Shown: positions 10,131 through 20,679, counted from the stretch's first letter. The stretch: 64,000 nt of DNA from Marthasterias glacialis (GCA_911728455.2 OU452228.1:16072104-16136103); one strand, 5' to 3'. Made by a program: numbers and translations. The notes: generated by a model not told the origin, from the letters alone.

Positions 10131-10789
10131 ATCGTGAAGACCGAGTTTGCTCAATTGCCCTCAAACATTTTGTTACAGCACAGCACAGTACTGTTTAACT
10201 TCGTTGAATCTATATTGCAAGACACAATCAACGAAGTGTTCATTTTTGTATTCCTTTAATTTTCTTATGAATTATGGTGTTCCATAATTATGTGTCACTA
10301 CTTTTACAAAAAAATAAGCGTCGCATTAGAATTTTTAGCGTCGCATTAGAATTATTTTTGTCACATTAAAAAAAAATCCACTATTTTTTTAGTGTATGTT
10401 ATTTGTTTTACTGGGCGGCAGGCGTGGATCGTTGAGGGGGGGGGGGGGAGCTTCGACCTCTTCACCTGCAATGACACCAAAATATAAAGAAGACTATTCT
10501 GCAGGGGTTATTATCGGACATAGCAAATCCGAAGGGCCTGCCCCCACCTGCAAATATTCTGGATCCACCCCGTCTGTCTTCAGTCTTTAGTGTATTTTTA
10601 TGTAGGAAAAAAGTACATGTGTGCGTGTGTGTTAGGGTAAATTTACACACAAATACACTATATGCAACCAGACGCAAAGCTTAGTAACGTATTCAAGGAA
10701 TGCTTATTATTCAAATGCTACGTCACGGAGGTTTCGTTTCTCCAATTAGCCATTACCGGTATGGGTAACGTGAAGATATACCACATCAC
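10131..10789 (+). other. 5' flank of GT31 copy B, related to flanks of copies A and C
   Basis: GACCGAGTTTGCTCAATTGC at 10140 matches 4737 upstream of copy A. TGGTGTTCCATAATT at 10274 and CACGGAGGTTTCGTTTCT at 10725 match 16851 and 16819 upstream of broken copy C. The promoter is therefore likely within shared duplicated DNA. No TATA box could be assigned. A G run lies at 10436-10448. Confidence 0.5.
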
Positions 10790-10816
10790 ATGCAAGGACC
10801 ACGGTGTAGTACCAAC

Positions 10817-11956
10817 ATGGCAGACACAGAGCGTGTACTTCGTTATGGTTGGAGTGGTATCCTCATTTATGGTGGGTTTTTGGTAATCTTCTGTTACTAC
10901 GTAACAATAACTTCTCCTGGGAACGTGAGATATACCACCTATGTCTCAGATAAGACAGATGACACCAAAGCAACTGACGATGTTATCGTTAAAGCTCCGG
11001 TTGTGCGAAGTACGTTTGCTAACAGTACAGCTTCACATTACTTTTCAAGTACACGCGTGGTTCAACCAGTACTCACTCCAGATCCAGTAAACCCACACCC
11101 TTTTAATTTTACCATCTCTAATTCGGACGCGTGTACAAAGAGGAGTGGAAACAACGGTGAAGTGTTCTTGGTTCTCCTAGTCAAGACCCGACCAGGCGAG
11201 ATATTCGACCGGAAGCAAGTACGCCATACCTGGGGTGGTGTTGAGGAGGTCCTCGGCAGGCGGGTTCTGACAATGTTTCTGATTGGGAAAGTGGATGATC
11301 CTTCCGTTGAACGGCTCGTTACGGAAGAGGATAAAAACCACCACGATCTGATCCAAGAGAACTTCAAAGACACCTACTACAACCTGACGCATAAGAACAT
11401 CATGGGGTGGAGATGGGTGTCAACTTATTGCCCGCAGACCAAGTACGTCATGAGCGTAGACGTGGACATGATGATCAACATTCGCAATCTTGTCGTGCGT
11501 CTTGAGAAGATGCCGCGAAGAAACTTTGCCGAGGGACGTTTGAAAACTAGATCACCATCGGTAAGGGATAAGAAATCAAAGTGGTACGTGTCTGAAGAAG
11601 AGTACGCAGCCTCGACGTACCCACCGTTCCTGAACGGTGGATGTTACGTCGTGTCGATAGACGTAGCCATTGTCATCTTCAAGACGTCGGCGTATGTCCC
11701 CTTCTTTAAATTGGACGACGTCTACGTTGGAATGGTCCTATTCAAGGCAGGGGTGAAGGGTCACTACTCCAAGCTCTACCAGCAGTTGACCCCTAACAAA
11801 TATAAGGCGTTGAAGGAAGGAATCGGCATCGGGATACCCCACAGCAAGCATGGAATCGACCACAGATATATCGACGAGTGGAACTCTGTGGTGGGATCCA
11901 AACTTGAACAGGATAAGCTAAATCTACCAAAAGATTTATTTGATTGGAAGGTATGA
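10817..11956 (+). CDS. Beta-1,3-galactosyltransferase-like protein, GT31 family (copy B)
   Basis: The intronless frame gives 379 residues from the ATG at 10817. An in-frame ATG at 10790 would add nine residues, but 10817 has the better context (AACATGG) and places the membrane segment nearer the N-terminus. Counted from 10790, landmarks are RKQVRHTW at 141-148, SVDVDMMIN at 222-230, YPPFLNGG at 277-284 and LDDVYVG at 308-314. By hand count about 19 of 321 residues differ from copy A from KAPVVRS onward, seven of them in one C-terminal stretch. The cytoplasmic tail, membrane and stem regions are much less alike. It should act, like copy A, as a Golgi glycosyltransferase. The shared reading frame with mostly mild substitutions argues that both are functional. 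Confidence 0.86.
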   Translation: MADTERVLRYGWSGILIYGGFLVIFCYYVTITSPGNVRYTTYVSDKTDDTKATDDVIVKAPVVRSTFANSTASHYFSSTRVVQPVLTPDPVNPHPFNFTISNSDACTKRSGNNGEVFLVLLVKTRPGEIFDRKQVRHTWGGVEEVLGRRVLTMFLIGKVDDPSVERLVTEEDKNHHDLIQENFKDTYYNLTHKNIMGWRWVSTYCPQTKYVMSVDVDMMINIRNLVVRLEKMPRRNFAEGRLKTRSPSVRDKKSKWYVSEEEYAASTYPPFLNGGCYVVSIDVAIVIFKTSAYVPFFKLDDVYVGMVLFKAGVKGHYSKLYQQLTPNKYKALKEGIGIGIPHSKHGIDHRYIDEWNSVVGSKLEQDKLNLPKDLFDWKV

Positions 11957-12079
11957 AACACTCAATAGCTACATGGTTTGCAGAACAAAACATATCTTTG
12001 TTACGAGCGTACACACTATAGGGGCTATATGAAAGTTTCAACTATAAGCTCAGGGCTTTTGCTGCCGACACTTTGGCTT
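11957..12079 (+). other. 3' flank shared with GT31 copy A (first part)
   Basis: Sequence after the stop resembles the flank of copy A (matching CATATCTTTGTTACG and TTTGCTGCCGACACTTTG). The match is interrupted at 12080 by an insertion and resumes at 12359 with GAGACGAAACCGAATAG near 12400. Confidence 0.55.
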
Positions 12080-12358
12080 CAGGGGCGTTTCCGGGGGGCC
12101 GTGAGGGGCGCACGCCCCCTAAATTTTCCTTCCGAAAAAAAAGAAAAAAGATATCATCCCGCCCACTTAATGAAAAATAAACTTTGGACATTATACTGCA
12201 ATGTTCACTGTAATGTCAAACAATAAGAGGGGCGGGTAAAAAACGATACGCGCTTGCAGTTGCCACAAAAACATGCCTTCAATTATCATTTGCTGCTTGA
12301 TCGGTAAATTCCACCCCCCCCCCCCACCCCCGTTCGGAAAATCCTGGATCCGTCCCTG
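12080..12358. mobile_element. Insertion in the 3' flank of GT31 copy B
   Basis: About 280 bp are absent from the corresponding flank of copy A. The ends are CAGGGGCGTTTCC and GGATCCGTCCCTG, imperfect inverted copies, with a GGGGCGCACGCCCC palindrome near the left end and a long C run near the right end. Similar GC-rich elements ending in 'ctggctacgcc' occur elsewhere in the window. It probably inserted after the A/B duplication. Confidence 0.6.
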
Positions 12359-13530
12359 GTCTTTGTTGATATGTAGTGTTTGTAAGCAAATTACCTCCGA
12401 GACGAAACCGAATAGTTATATTCAAACACAAATTGATGTTGAAATAACTGAAAACTTGTAAGTCTATTTATTCATACATACTTTCAGAAATGTCAAACCA
12501 TTTTAGGCCAGTAAAATATTTCTCAATATAGATAATAGAACTTTTTATTCGTATTATTCTTTAATTAAAACATCAACTGCATGCATTTTCAATATGAACG
12601 GCTTTGCTCTGAGCTATAAAAAAAACTAGCTTTACTTTATTTCTGATCCTTAAAATGTAGTTACCAGAGTTGTAGGACTCGAGTTCAGGACTCAGAGTCG
12701 AATCGTCTCTAGTAGGAATTTCCGTGACTCGGGACTCGACTCCAGTCACGTCGGCAAAAGACTCGGACTCGGACTCGACCCAAGTGACTCGTGACTAGGA
12801 CTCGGACTCGGACCCAGGTGACTCGACTACAACACTGGGGGTATGGAGGGCATGTTACCCCAAATAGGGATTTAGGGAAACTATTTAGAATTTGGAGGTA
12901 TTTAAAAATTGCTGACTTAAAAATGTTGTGTTACGTGTTGAATTATAAATATGGACCCACGAGATTTTGAGCGGCAGTGTTTGTTTTGTAGATTTTAACT
13001 GTAGATGAAAAAAGTTATTAGCATGGTTTTTGTATTATTGACCTGAAACAAATCATTATCTGCTCTTCGTCTTGCATCAAGTTGTCATTATGATTTAAAT
13101 CACGAATACACAGAATGGGTATGAAGTGCATGACAGAAGAACATGTGTTTAATTCACTCACAGAAAAAACCCACAGGCTGATATATATTTATAATTGCAA
13201 TGTGCCATAAGAACCTGCTAATAGTTAGGTAAATCCACAACAGATGTTTGTTAAAATTTTTCATGCAAGTTTTGTAAAATTTTACTTTGAAAAACAGGTA
13301 TGTAAATTTACCTTTCACCTGTATAATCAGGATTACGTAAAATTCTAGAGAAATTCGAAGTAAAATAAAATGCATAATGTCTGTGTACAATAACTGGAAT
13401 TATAATTTGTTGTTAGGGACCTTTTAACTGTGTTTTACATGTTCAAATCGTAACAGATATTTAGGTAATTTTCATGATACGTAATGACGGACACCGGCTG
13501 CAATAATGGAAAAAATGAAGACAATAATCA
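12359..13530. other. Non-coding, includes a GACTCGG-rich patch
   Basis: The end of the shared GT31 flank is followed by AT-rich DNA. Between about 12676 and 12830 short GACTCGG/GACTCGA motifs are repeated irregularly. I see no gene. Confidence 0.5.
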
Positions 13531-13884
13531 CCGAAGGGGGCTTTGAAGATCAGCTATACTATGAACATTCGAAGGTAAGTGATAACCTACACCAACTTGA
13601 TAACAGTGATTTTAGAGCTTGGAGCTTCTCCTACCTTTATGAAAAAAAGAGACCGTCAGCGACAGTGTCCATGTGACACCGTGAAAACGCAATGTAGCCT
13701 AGGCCATGGCGACCCCCAGCATGCTGGTTTTCGCATAGGTCAAGCGGACACTGTTACTGGCAGTATTGTTTCATATATTTGTTTTAAGTAGAAAAATTTC
13801 AAGCTCTAAATTGTTATCAAGTTAGTCTAAGTTATTAGTTACCTCCGAATGTCCATAGTAGCTGATCTTCAAAGTCCCATTCGG
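13531..13884. mobile_element. Foldback (long terminal inverted repeat) element
   Basis: CTTTGAAGATCAGCTA near 13541 faces TAGCTGATCTTCAAAG at 13859. The pairing continues through CTTGATAACA/TTGTTATCAAG to the inner ACAGTGTCC/GGACACTGT near 13660 and 13746. Nearly the whole 354 bp can fold back, leaving a loop of under 100 bp. No coding capacity. Confidence 0.75.
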
Positions 13885-14899
13885 CGAGCATTTTTTAAAT
13901 TCATTTTTGCATGATTGCAGCTGGGGTCCGCCCGTGCATTTATCATGAATCTAGTCACTTCGAGCACATGGTAATTACGCGTTATAGATTTTTTTTTTAA
14001 TAATCTATAATTAATGTTAGTTTACAAAGGTTAATAGCCGAGTTCGCGGCCAGGTTTTCGTGCCACGTTTCAATGCTTTTGTTACAAATAAGTTTTTATC
14101 GCGCATGTTCGTGTCTCTCGTCCAATTTCAATGAAATTATGTTGAAAAAATCAATGTTGGAAAGAAGAACGAAAACTTAATCTCATAATTTATTAGAATG
14201 ATCACCGGTCCGTACGAAAGCCTGTCAGCCAGATCTGTGCGGGTAAAACATCAAACAGACACGTTACTCACATTGATGACATAATGTCGTAATGACTTTG
14301 TCAAAGTTTTTCTTCGTTCAGGTAATGGTGGATTTATGAAACATTGTGTACTAAAAGTGGGGGTGATTTGTTAATTTGGTTGACTTAAGTTCGCGAGCGG
14401 GTCACGCACGCGTGGTTGCGAGTATGCCAGCGAGTATGCGTATTCAGCTGTTCTTTTTCTTTACAATACTAAAGTTCTAGCTATGTCAGGGAAAAGTCCA
14501 TATTTATTGAAGCAGAACTATACATGATGGATTTCAATTGTTTTTAATTTATAACGTAATCAAGAACACTGAAAGTTTTATTACGTCAATGACTATAAAG
14601 ATTAGCAATGCACACTGTCTTATTTGACGAATAATACAAATCGTCATGCATGGGTTATTTGACTAATTATAATTAGTCATGAAAAGTGTCTTATTTGACT
14701 AACTTCTCAAATGATTAGTAATGCACGAAAAATTAATTAGTAATGCAAGAAAGTTAATTAGTAATGCAAGGATATTAACTTGTCATTTTAACTAATCATT
14801 TGACTATTTTGATTGGTCATCACCAATCAAATGTATAACTTTTAAATCAATATATCTCAAAACAAGTTTGTATTTGACATACTTTAATTTTATTGTACC
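13885..14899. other. Non-coding spacer with TTAGTCA-like motifs
   Basis: No gene is visible. From 14600 to 14830 variants of 'attagtaatgcacg' and 'gactaatta' recur irregularly, suggesting a short degenerate repeat. Confidence 0.4.
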
Positions 14900-15687
14900 A
14901 ATAGACCGATTGCGCGACCTACGTCACGTGACCCCTGTTGGGTTAAAAATGTAAACACACACGTAATCCTCCATAGGAAAGGGTGGTACGGTACACGATT
15001 ATTAATGCATTTAGCTAATTCGATCGAGGCTTTTTTGCTCGAAATCTGTGAAACATATTCCATAGTTTGTACCAAAGACCTTCAAGTGGCTGAATAAAAA
15101 GGACAGTTCTAGCAAGTCTTGAAAATTGTACAAGTACCGTATAAATGTGCACGATGTGTACAGCGCGACGGAACGTTAGGCCAGACGACCGCGATCACCA
15201 TATACTCTTCAACACAAAAAATTCAAAGTTTTGAAGCTGAAATCATACAAAGAAATTGCTTTCCAAAACTGTGTGATTCCTTTGCCTATTTGAAATTCTA
15301 CAAGGCTAGGTATTAATGCTCACTTTTCCAACGTTGTTTATCCTTTTTTACAGTGATTTAGGCCAACATTACGAACAAAATAACAGACGGGTGGCTACAT
15401 AATAGTCGTCCGACGCCGGTAGTGCATGGCTTAAAAAAACTCTTTTCAGAAGAATTCTGTTAAATTATGAAACAGAGATGTGATTTAATAATGCCACACC
15501 ATACTACTTTAAATCAAGGGGCTGATTAACTAATTCATCGCTTAACGAAAGTATAATCGACTGTTTTCAAACTCACTCTGTGTCACGGTCTATCTCGTTA
15601 CACGTATTTTTTCACCAGCTGTATGACGTCATACCCGATAGGGGGTCACGTGACTGCATGTAAACATTGTCGCGCAATCGGTCTATT
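14900..15687. mobile_element. 788-bp element with terminal inverted repeats
   Basis: The left end AATAGACCGATTGCGCGAC and the right end GTCGCGCAATCGGTCTATT are exact inverted copies over 19 bp. Weaker matches continue inward (GTCACGTGACCCC near 14925; GGGGTCACGTGAC near 15641; both sides carry TGTAAAC). The interior shows only short open frames with no recognisable transposase. It is a likely non-autonomous DNA transposon; the superfamily is not clear. Confidence 0.8.
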
Positions 15688-17024
15688 CAAATTATTTCTA
15701 TTCTATATCTATATGGGCGAGCGCATGCAGTGCTAGATACGCGTGCGCTGAGGTTAAATCACCGCATTAACTGATTGCGCGTCTTATTTCTGGTATTTCA
15801 CAGGACTCGGCTTAACACACATCGGTGTGTGGGTAAAACACAAATATGTGACTCTATACCTTTCGGGTACAGTAAGCTTATTGGCACATGGCTACAACTG
15901 CATTTAAACTCTGCTTTACGCTGTGCTTATATAGCTTTAAAATTACCTTCGTATGTGTTTGGGCTGAAGTTCAACAATTTTTTTTCTTTGTTCGGATTTT
16001 TACGTGTAAGGCACGATTATTTTTGTCAGATTTTTTCCCATTTTTTTTTCATTGGCAGTTTTGCGTAGGCCTGTCTCATTTTACTTTCCAGTTCATATCA
16101 ACTTGAAACATAGTATACGGGTGCTGTGCAAGTGTTCATTTGCGTAGGCTGACGCTGATGTTATATCAGGTATCACTATTACAACCAATTTACGACGTTT
16201 TATGTTGCACATACTTTAAAAATATTTCAAAATGTTAAACAAAATAACGTATAGGAGTCTCTAGTTCACGCGAGACTTGACTCGAGTATGACTTTTGTTT
16301 TTATCATGGTCTTAATCAATGGGGTCCTGACACCGCTGCCCGCTCAAAACACACGACAAAAATTCAACCACTTTACCAGGTTTTAAATCCACTGGTCTCT
16401 GAAATAAGTACGCGTTTGATTACCGAAATAATGGGACCGGGTAAATCTGGTCACACCTGGCGTTCCAAAGTCTCCCAGTTTACCAAAAAGTAAATGCTAT
16501 TCCAACTTCAATACACACTGACCCTCTAAATTGACGAAACATGTTGTGGATACAGCTTTTTGTCAGGGAAGGTTACTGACATACTAGGGCTATTCAACTG
16601 ATGTGGGTCCGTAATGGTAGAAAGGCGATGGGGCATTTTGTTCACTTTGCGTATTTCCCGTTAGGCCTATACCAGTGAGATTAATGTATGATTGAATTAA
16701 GCACGCAACGTCAACTTCGTTTATTGTCAACGGCGAATTCAGGGGCATGATGAATGAAGTGTTCGCAAAGCTTTTAGTGGCGTATTCGTGAAATGATGAC
16801 TATTTTAATTACTGTCACGGAGGTTTCGTTTCTGCAACGGCCATTATTGTTTGGTGTTCCATAATTTTGTAGAGGACAGCCTCAAACTTATGAGTTGGTC
16901 TGTCGTAGTTGTTAGTTGGTCCATCGGAGTTAACTACATTCACGCATGCGTAAAGACGTTACTGGTTGACAAACGCCATAGAGTTGTTCACTATTGACCC
17001 ATTTCACCTGACGTCATCGTCACA
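15688..17024. other. Non-coding; contains SINE tail and GT31 copy C upstream flank
   Basis: A fragment near 15800-15840 (CACAGGACTCGGCTTAACAC, then CATCGGTGTGTGGG) matches SINE tails elsewhere. From about 16455 to 16875 the DNA resembles the 5' flanks of GT31 copies A and B (CCAAAGTCTCCC, CACGCAACGTCAAC, CACGGAGGTTTCGTTTCT). No open gene is seen. Confidence 0.55.
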
Positions 17025-17180
17025 ATAATCTTGGTTGCGCCATTTTGGTGGTCAATGTCACTGAGTTATTCAGTGAAGAGTGCATTTTAGGAGACCTGGC
17101 GTTTACACGTAAACCTATTGACCACCAAAATGGTGAGCGTGGTACAGTCGGCGCGTGTGACGTGCTTGTAAAAGGGGTCA
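17025..17180. mobile_element. Inverted-repeat element, related to 55598-56205
   Basis: CCATTTTGGTGGTCAATG at about 17040 faces CATTGACC-type sequence CTATTGACCACCAAAATGG at 17114-17132. Flanks AATAATCTTGG and TGAGCGTGG, GTGTGACGTGC also match a longer copy at 55598-56205. Confidence 0.6.
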
Positions 17181-17264
17181 ATAGGCAGACGCACAAACGC
17201 GTGTGCGTCGCGCCACAATTAGCCCCTCACAAAAAGGTTGGATGTTCCCTCATTTTGCCCACCA

Positions 17265-17797
17265 GGGCCCAATTTTATAGCGCTGCTTAACGGTAAGCAA
17301 ATTTTCGTGGTAACTATAGCAGAAAAATTTGCTTAAGCTTAAGCGTACTCTCTTAATGTAAAAGAGTGAAAACCCACTCTTTTTGTCCACCATACCACGC
17401 TTGCAAGGAGCCATGGCGGACAACTCTTTTTACAGTGAAAAACATATTTTCACTAGATTCAGAGTGAAATTCACTCCACTTTCACTCAAAAAAGAGTGGC
17501 GAAGAGTGTGTTTCATCCTCAAAAGAGCCAAACTGACACCACTCTGGCAAGCGAGTGAAATTTTCACTCTTTTACATTTAGAGAGTATTTCACAGGCTAG
17601 CAAGAAAATTAGGCGGCCAGCTTGCGCGTTCACCAAGGATTTGCATTGTTAAGTCATTCATTTTTCCTACAGTAAGCACCGGAAGGTTTATAGCCTGCCT
17701 TTTTGTGTGCTTACGGTTAGCAGCGCTATGGAAATGGAAATCGCACAGTAAGCACAAAATCGGGTGTTATGTTAAGCAGCTCTATGAAATTGGGCCC
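17265..17797. mobile_element. Outer terminal-inverted-repeat element upstream of GT31 pseudogene C
   Basis: The left end GGGCCCAATTTTATAGCGC and the right end ATGAAATTGGGCCC (17783-17797) are inverted copies; the match runs on through GCTGCTTAAC and GTTAAGCAGC. The element is interrupted by a second inverted-repeat element at 17345-17590. No coding capacity is visible. Confidence 0.75.
17345..17590. mobile_element. Inner element nested inside 17265-17797
   Basis: TACTCTCTTAATGTAAAAG at the left faces CTTTTACATTTAGAGAGTA at the right, and several GAGTGAAA/TTTCACTC blocks continue the pairing inward. It lies wholly within the outer element, so it inserted later. Confidence 0.75.
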
Positions 17798-17940
17798 AGT
17801 AGTGTCAGTGCGTATACGCATGATGTGTATTTACATTTTTCATGGGAAAGGTCTATTAGTGTTAAGCTATATTTACATTACGTACGAGACAATAAGTCGT
17901 TCGGACGAATTAATTGGGAGGAAAATTTATTATGGTGGCA

Positions 17941-18112
17941 GCTATCGCTTCTGTTCTGACGCGTGCATAAATAGGAGTGCAAACAACAGTGTTATTGGTT
18001 CTCCTAGTCTTTAGTGCCGCCCAAACGAGATTTTCGACCAGGAGCAAATGAGCCATATCTGGGGTGATGTTGATGAGGTCCTCGGCAGGCGAGTTCTGAC
18101 GATGTTTGCAAA
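17941..18112 (+). pseudogene. GT31 pseudogene C, 5' piece
   Basis: The DNA aligns with copy B at about 11117-11280: GACGCGTG, AGGAGTG.AAACAAC, GTTCTCCTAGTC, then GAGGTCCTCGGCAGGCG and GTTCTGAC.ATGTTT. In-frame stops (for example TAA after GACGCGTGCA) and small deletions break the frame. It covers only the start of the catalytic domain, from before the cysteine of SDAC to the RVLTMF segment. The homology stops abruptly near 18112. Confidence 0.85.
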
Positions 18113-18177
18113 AACCAGATTTCACTGAGTGAATATATTCTGTGACAAATGCACGACAGTATGCATTCAATACTTGT

Positions 18178-18330
18178 TTTATATAACCCGCACATAGATC
18201 CTTGTCATTTGAAATTTTGGTCACAATATAAACACAAAATAGACACGGAAGCTCGTCCAACTATACTCTGAAAAATTCTAAAGAAAAAAAGAAAGAAAGA
18301 AAACAACTTATAAACAACGTGGACGACCCC
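18178..18330. repeat. Dispersed repeat, copy 1 (partner at 19764-19880)
   Basis: Shared blocks are ATAGATCCTTGTCATTTG, ATAAACACAAAAT, TACTCTGAAAA and ACAACTT.TAAACAACGT. A shorter match (ACAGATCCTTGTCATT) occurs at 19480. These copies lie inside the DNA that separates the two pieces of GT31 pseudogene C. Confidence 0.65.
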
Positions 18331-18818
18331 ATGTAGACACACCCCTTATCCCCGGGAAACGACCTTGCCTCGAACGGGCGAGGAACGATCATTTTGGAAA
18401 CAACGTGCGAAGCGTCCCATAATTATCCATACATCACTCCTATTATTAAATTCTGGAGCGTTGCGCCAGTAATGGCAAAATAAAGGAAGACGCGTGACGC
18501 GTGTTTTACCAATAAAATGACAACGATCCCCGTGTGTGCAGTATATAAAATTAAACCTTCTTTAAAATACAAAATTCAATCCTGTGTCGTGCAACAAATG
18601 GATTCAATATTAAATAAAATAGTAAGCTTAAGTGCTTCATATGAATTCATTATGAACTCTACCGTTTAAATATATAAAAGAAAATTTTCCAGTCAGTTTC
18701 CCCCTTGTGGTTTGTTGCGTTATGTCTAAATATTTCAGAAGCCCCACTTTCTACCGGTAATTAATTTATAAAAATGTGCGTACAGCTAGTGCCACGTGCC
18801 AATCGTTCGACAGTTATT
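18331..18818. other. Non-coding
   Basis: AT-rich sequence with no gene and no repeat I can define. It is part of the DNA separating the two pieces of GT31 pseudogene C. Confidence 0.4.
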
Positions 18819-19209
18819 TTAAAGGTAGAATACAGGATTGGTCTTCATCCCAAAACATGTTTTTGTTCGTATCCGTCTGAACTCTTACTGATTATGAAGT
18901 TCACACCAGTTCCAATCCTCCACAGAAATATTTCCGTCTGAAATACTGTCAAAGCAGAGAAAATAGAATTTGAAGACCTCATGATTTTAATTTCGATTGT
19001 AAAAATCGAAATTAAGGACAACGTGTTTACATGCGCTGAAAATTAGTGTGCATGGTTTTTAGTCACTATATATATTTTCTCCTGCCTCAGACGACGGATT
19101 GAGCCTAAATTTTCGCAGGTTAATTTTTTTCCCATACATGTATATATTGAATCTCACAAAGTAAGAACACTGCACTATCAGCTTGAACAATTCTATATTT
19201 TACCTTTAA
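18819..19209. mobile_element. Dispersed terminal-inverted-repeat family, copy 1
   Basis: The left end TTAAAGGTAGAATACAGGAT and the right end TATATTTTACCTTTAA are imperfect inverted copies. Interior blocks TTACTGATTATGAAGTTC, GTCTGAAATACTGTCAA and GATTGAGCCTAAATTTTCGC match the copy at 43409-43782, and partly 35640-36160 and 7085-7290. Confidence 0.75.
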
Positions 19210-19592
19210 ATGCCAAGATTAGGTACATTGCATTGTTACCAGGAAACCCGGTGAAATAACCGGTATGACAATCATATCCTGGGATGGTTGTTTGAAATTT
19301 TGTGACAAGTAAAATCATTAACGATAGTAAATAACTGGAAAAAGATACCTTTGTATGAGTTATTGATGACTGAATAATAAGACCAACATACTATATTTTA
19401 TAGTATCTTTGATAACACTATAATAACAAACAACAACATTACTAAGTTCTTATAAAAAATAGCATTATATAACTGGCATACAGATCCTTGTCATTATTTT
19501 TATTGGTGGAACTTACATCACATGACATTCAATATTATTCCCATCAGCGTCGGTAATCCAAAAGCCCTATTTGCCCATGGGGAATAGTATAC

Positions 19593-19752
19593 AAATATTG
19601 AGTGACTCAGAGTGCAATGGGAGGAATATTATCGAGAGGTAAAATTTGGACTGTTCCATTTCACGAGGCGAAGCCGAGTGAAATGGAACAGTCCAAATTT
19701 TACCGAGCGATAATATTCTTCCCATTTCACGAATTAAAGTCACTAAATATTT
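19593..19752. mobile_element. 160-bp palindromic MITE
   Basis: The left half (AAATATTGAGTGACTC, then GGTAAAATTTGGACTGTTCC) is the inverted copy of the right half, ending GTCACTAAATATTT. Both halves meet at a short centre near 19672. Pairing is nearly complete, so it would form a long hairpin. It lies within the material inserted between the two GT31 pseudogene C pieces. Confidence 0.85.
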
Positions 19753-19763
19753 GTTAAATATAA

Positions 19764-19880
19764 CTGACCATAGATCCTTGTCATTTGATTTTTTCACTAT
19801 AAACACAAAATCAAATAAATACCGTTCCTGAACCACCCACTACTCTGAAAATTCTAAAACAACTTCTAAACAACGTTCCC
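19764..19880. repeat. Dispersed repeat, copy 2 (partner at 18178-18330)
   Basis: It carries ATAGATCCTTGTCATTTG, ATAAACACAAAATC, TACTCTGAAAATTCTAAA and ACAACTTCTAAACAACGT in the same order and orientation as copy 1. Confidence 0.65.
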
Positions 19881-20303
19881 AATGATTTTGAGCGATAGAG
19901 CGCCGCTGTTAAAACAAAGGAGCACCTGTGGTGCAAAAAGTTGTAATAGACCTTATGCACATGACGTCATTTGAGTAGGGCGCCCTCGCCTAGAGGTCAA
20001 AATGAGGTTGTTCATTGGCCAATCCTGTGCGCCGCGCGTACAAATCTCTGCGTTTCCATTGTTACATCATCGAATTACCTCCAAGCATAGCGTGTCATGA
20101 GTGGGTTGTCTAAACATGGGCGTCAGACCATAGAGCAGTCATCCTTAAAATGCTATAGGCCATAAGATGCCTGGTGTGTGCGCACGATAGCCTCTGTGTG
20201 CAAGACCTCGTTTTGTTTTGCCACAATTTTCTCCGCAAGAGGGCGCTATCATCCACGAACCGCTTCCACAACACGAACCACCCCCATGCACGAGAAGCCC
20301 TAT
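19881..20303. other. Non-coding, with possible repeat ACCTTATGC
   Basis: ACCTTATGCACATGACGTCA at 19954 resembles ACCTTATGCCTCTGACGTCA at 25205, each followed by a GCGCCCTC motif and AATGAGGTT within about 90 bases. No gene is seen. Confidence 0.45.
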
Positions 20304-20559
20304 TTAGGGACAAGAAATCGAAGTGGTATATAACTAAAAAAAGAGTTGGCCTGCGCAGCCCCGAGGTACCCGCCGTTCTTGAACGATGAATGTTGGCGAT
20401 ATGATCTTCAAGACGTCGGTATATGTCCCCTTCCTTAAACTGGATCACGTCTCACGTGGGTTCGGATTCTTTCCAAGGCAAGTTTTTCCAACTGTCGAAC
20501 TCTGATATATGCGTTAAAGGAGGGAATGGGCATCGGGATACCCAACAACAAACATGGAA
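20304..20559 (+). pseudogene. GT31 pseudogene C, 3' piece
   Basis: The DNA aligns with copy B from about 11564 to 11855: AGGGACAAGAAATCGAAGTG, then CCGTTCTTGAACG, TCTTCAAGACGTCGGTATAT and GTCCCCTTC.TTAAACTGGA, ending with GGCATCGGGATACCC. Several deletions, including part of the NGGCYVVS region, and stop codons destroy the frame. With 17941-18112 it would make one copy that has lost about 280 bp of coding sequence and gained about 2.2 kb of repeats. Confidence 0.85.
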
Positions 20560-20679
20560 AAAACAGAGCTGCATGTTGTTTCCCCACTTATTATGTGTTC
20601 ATTTATGGCTTATTTAACTTATTTCGTTTCATTACCCTGGCGCTCCCTGAAAATAATTTAGGAACCATTTATTCGCCTA

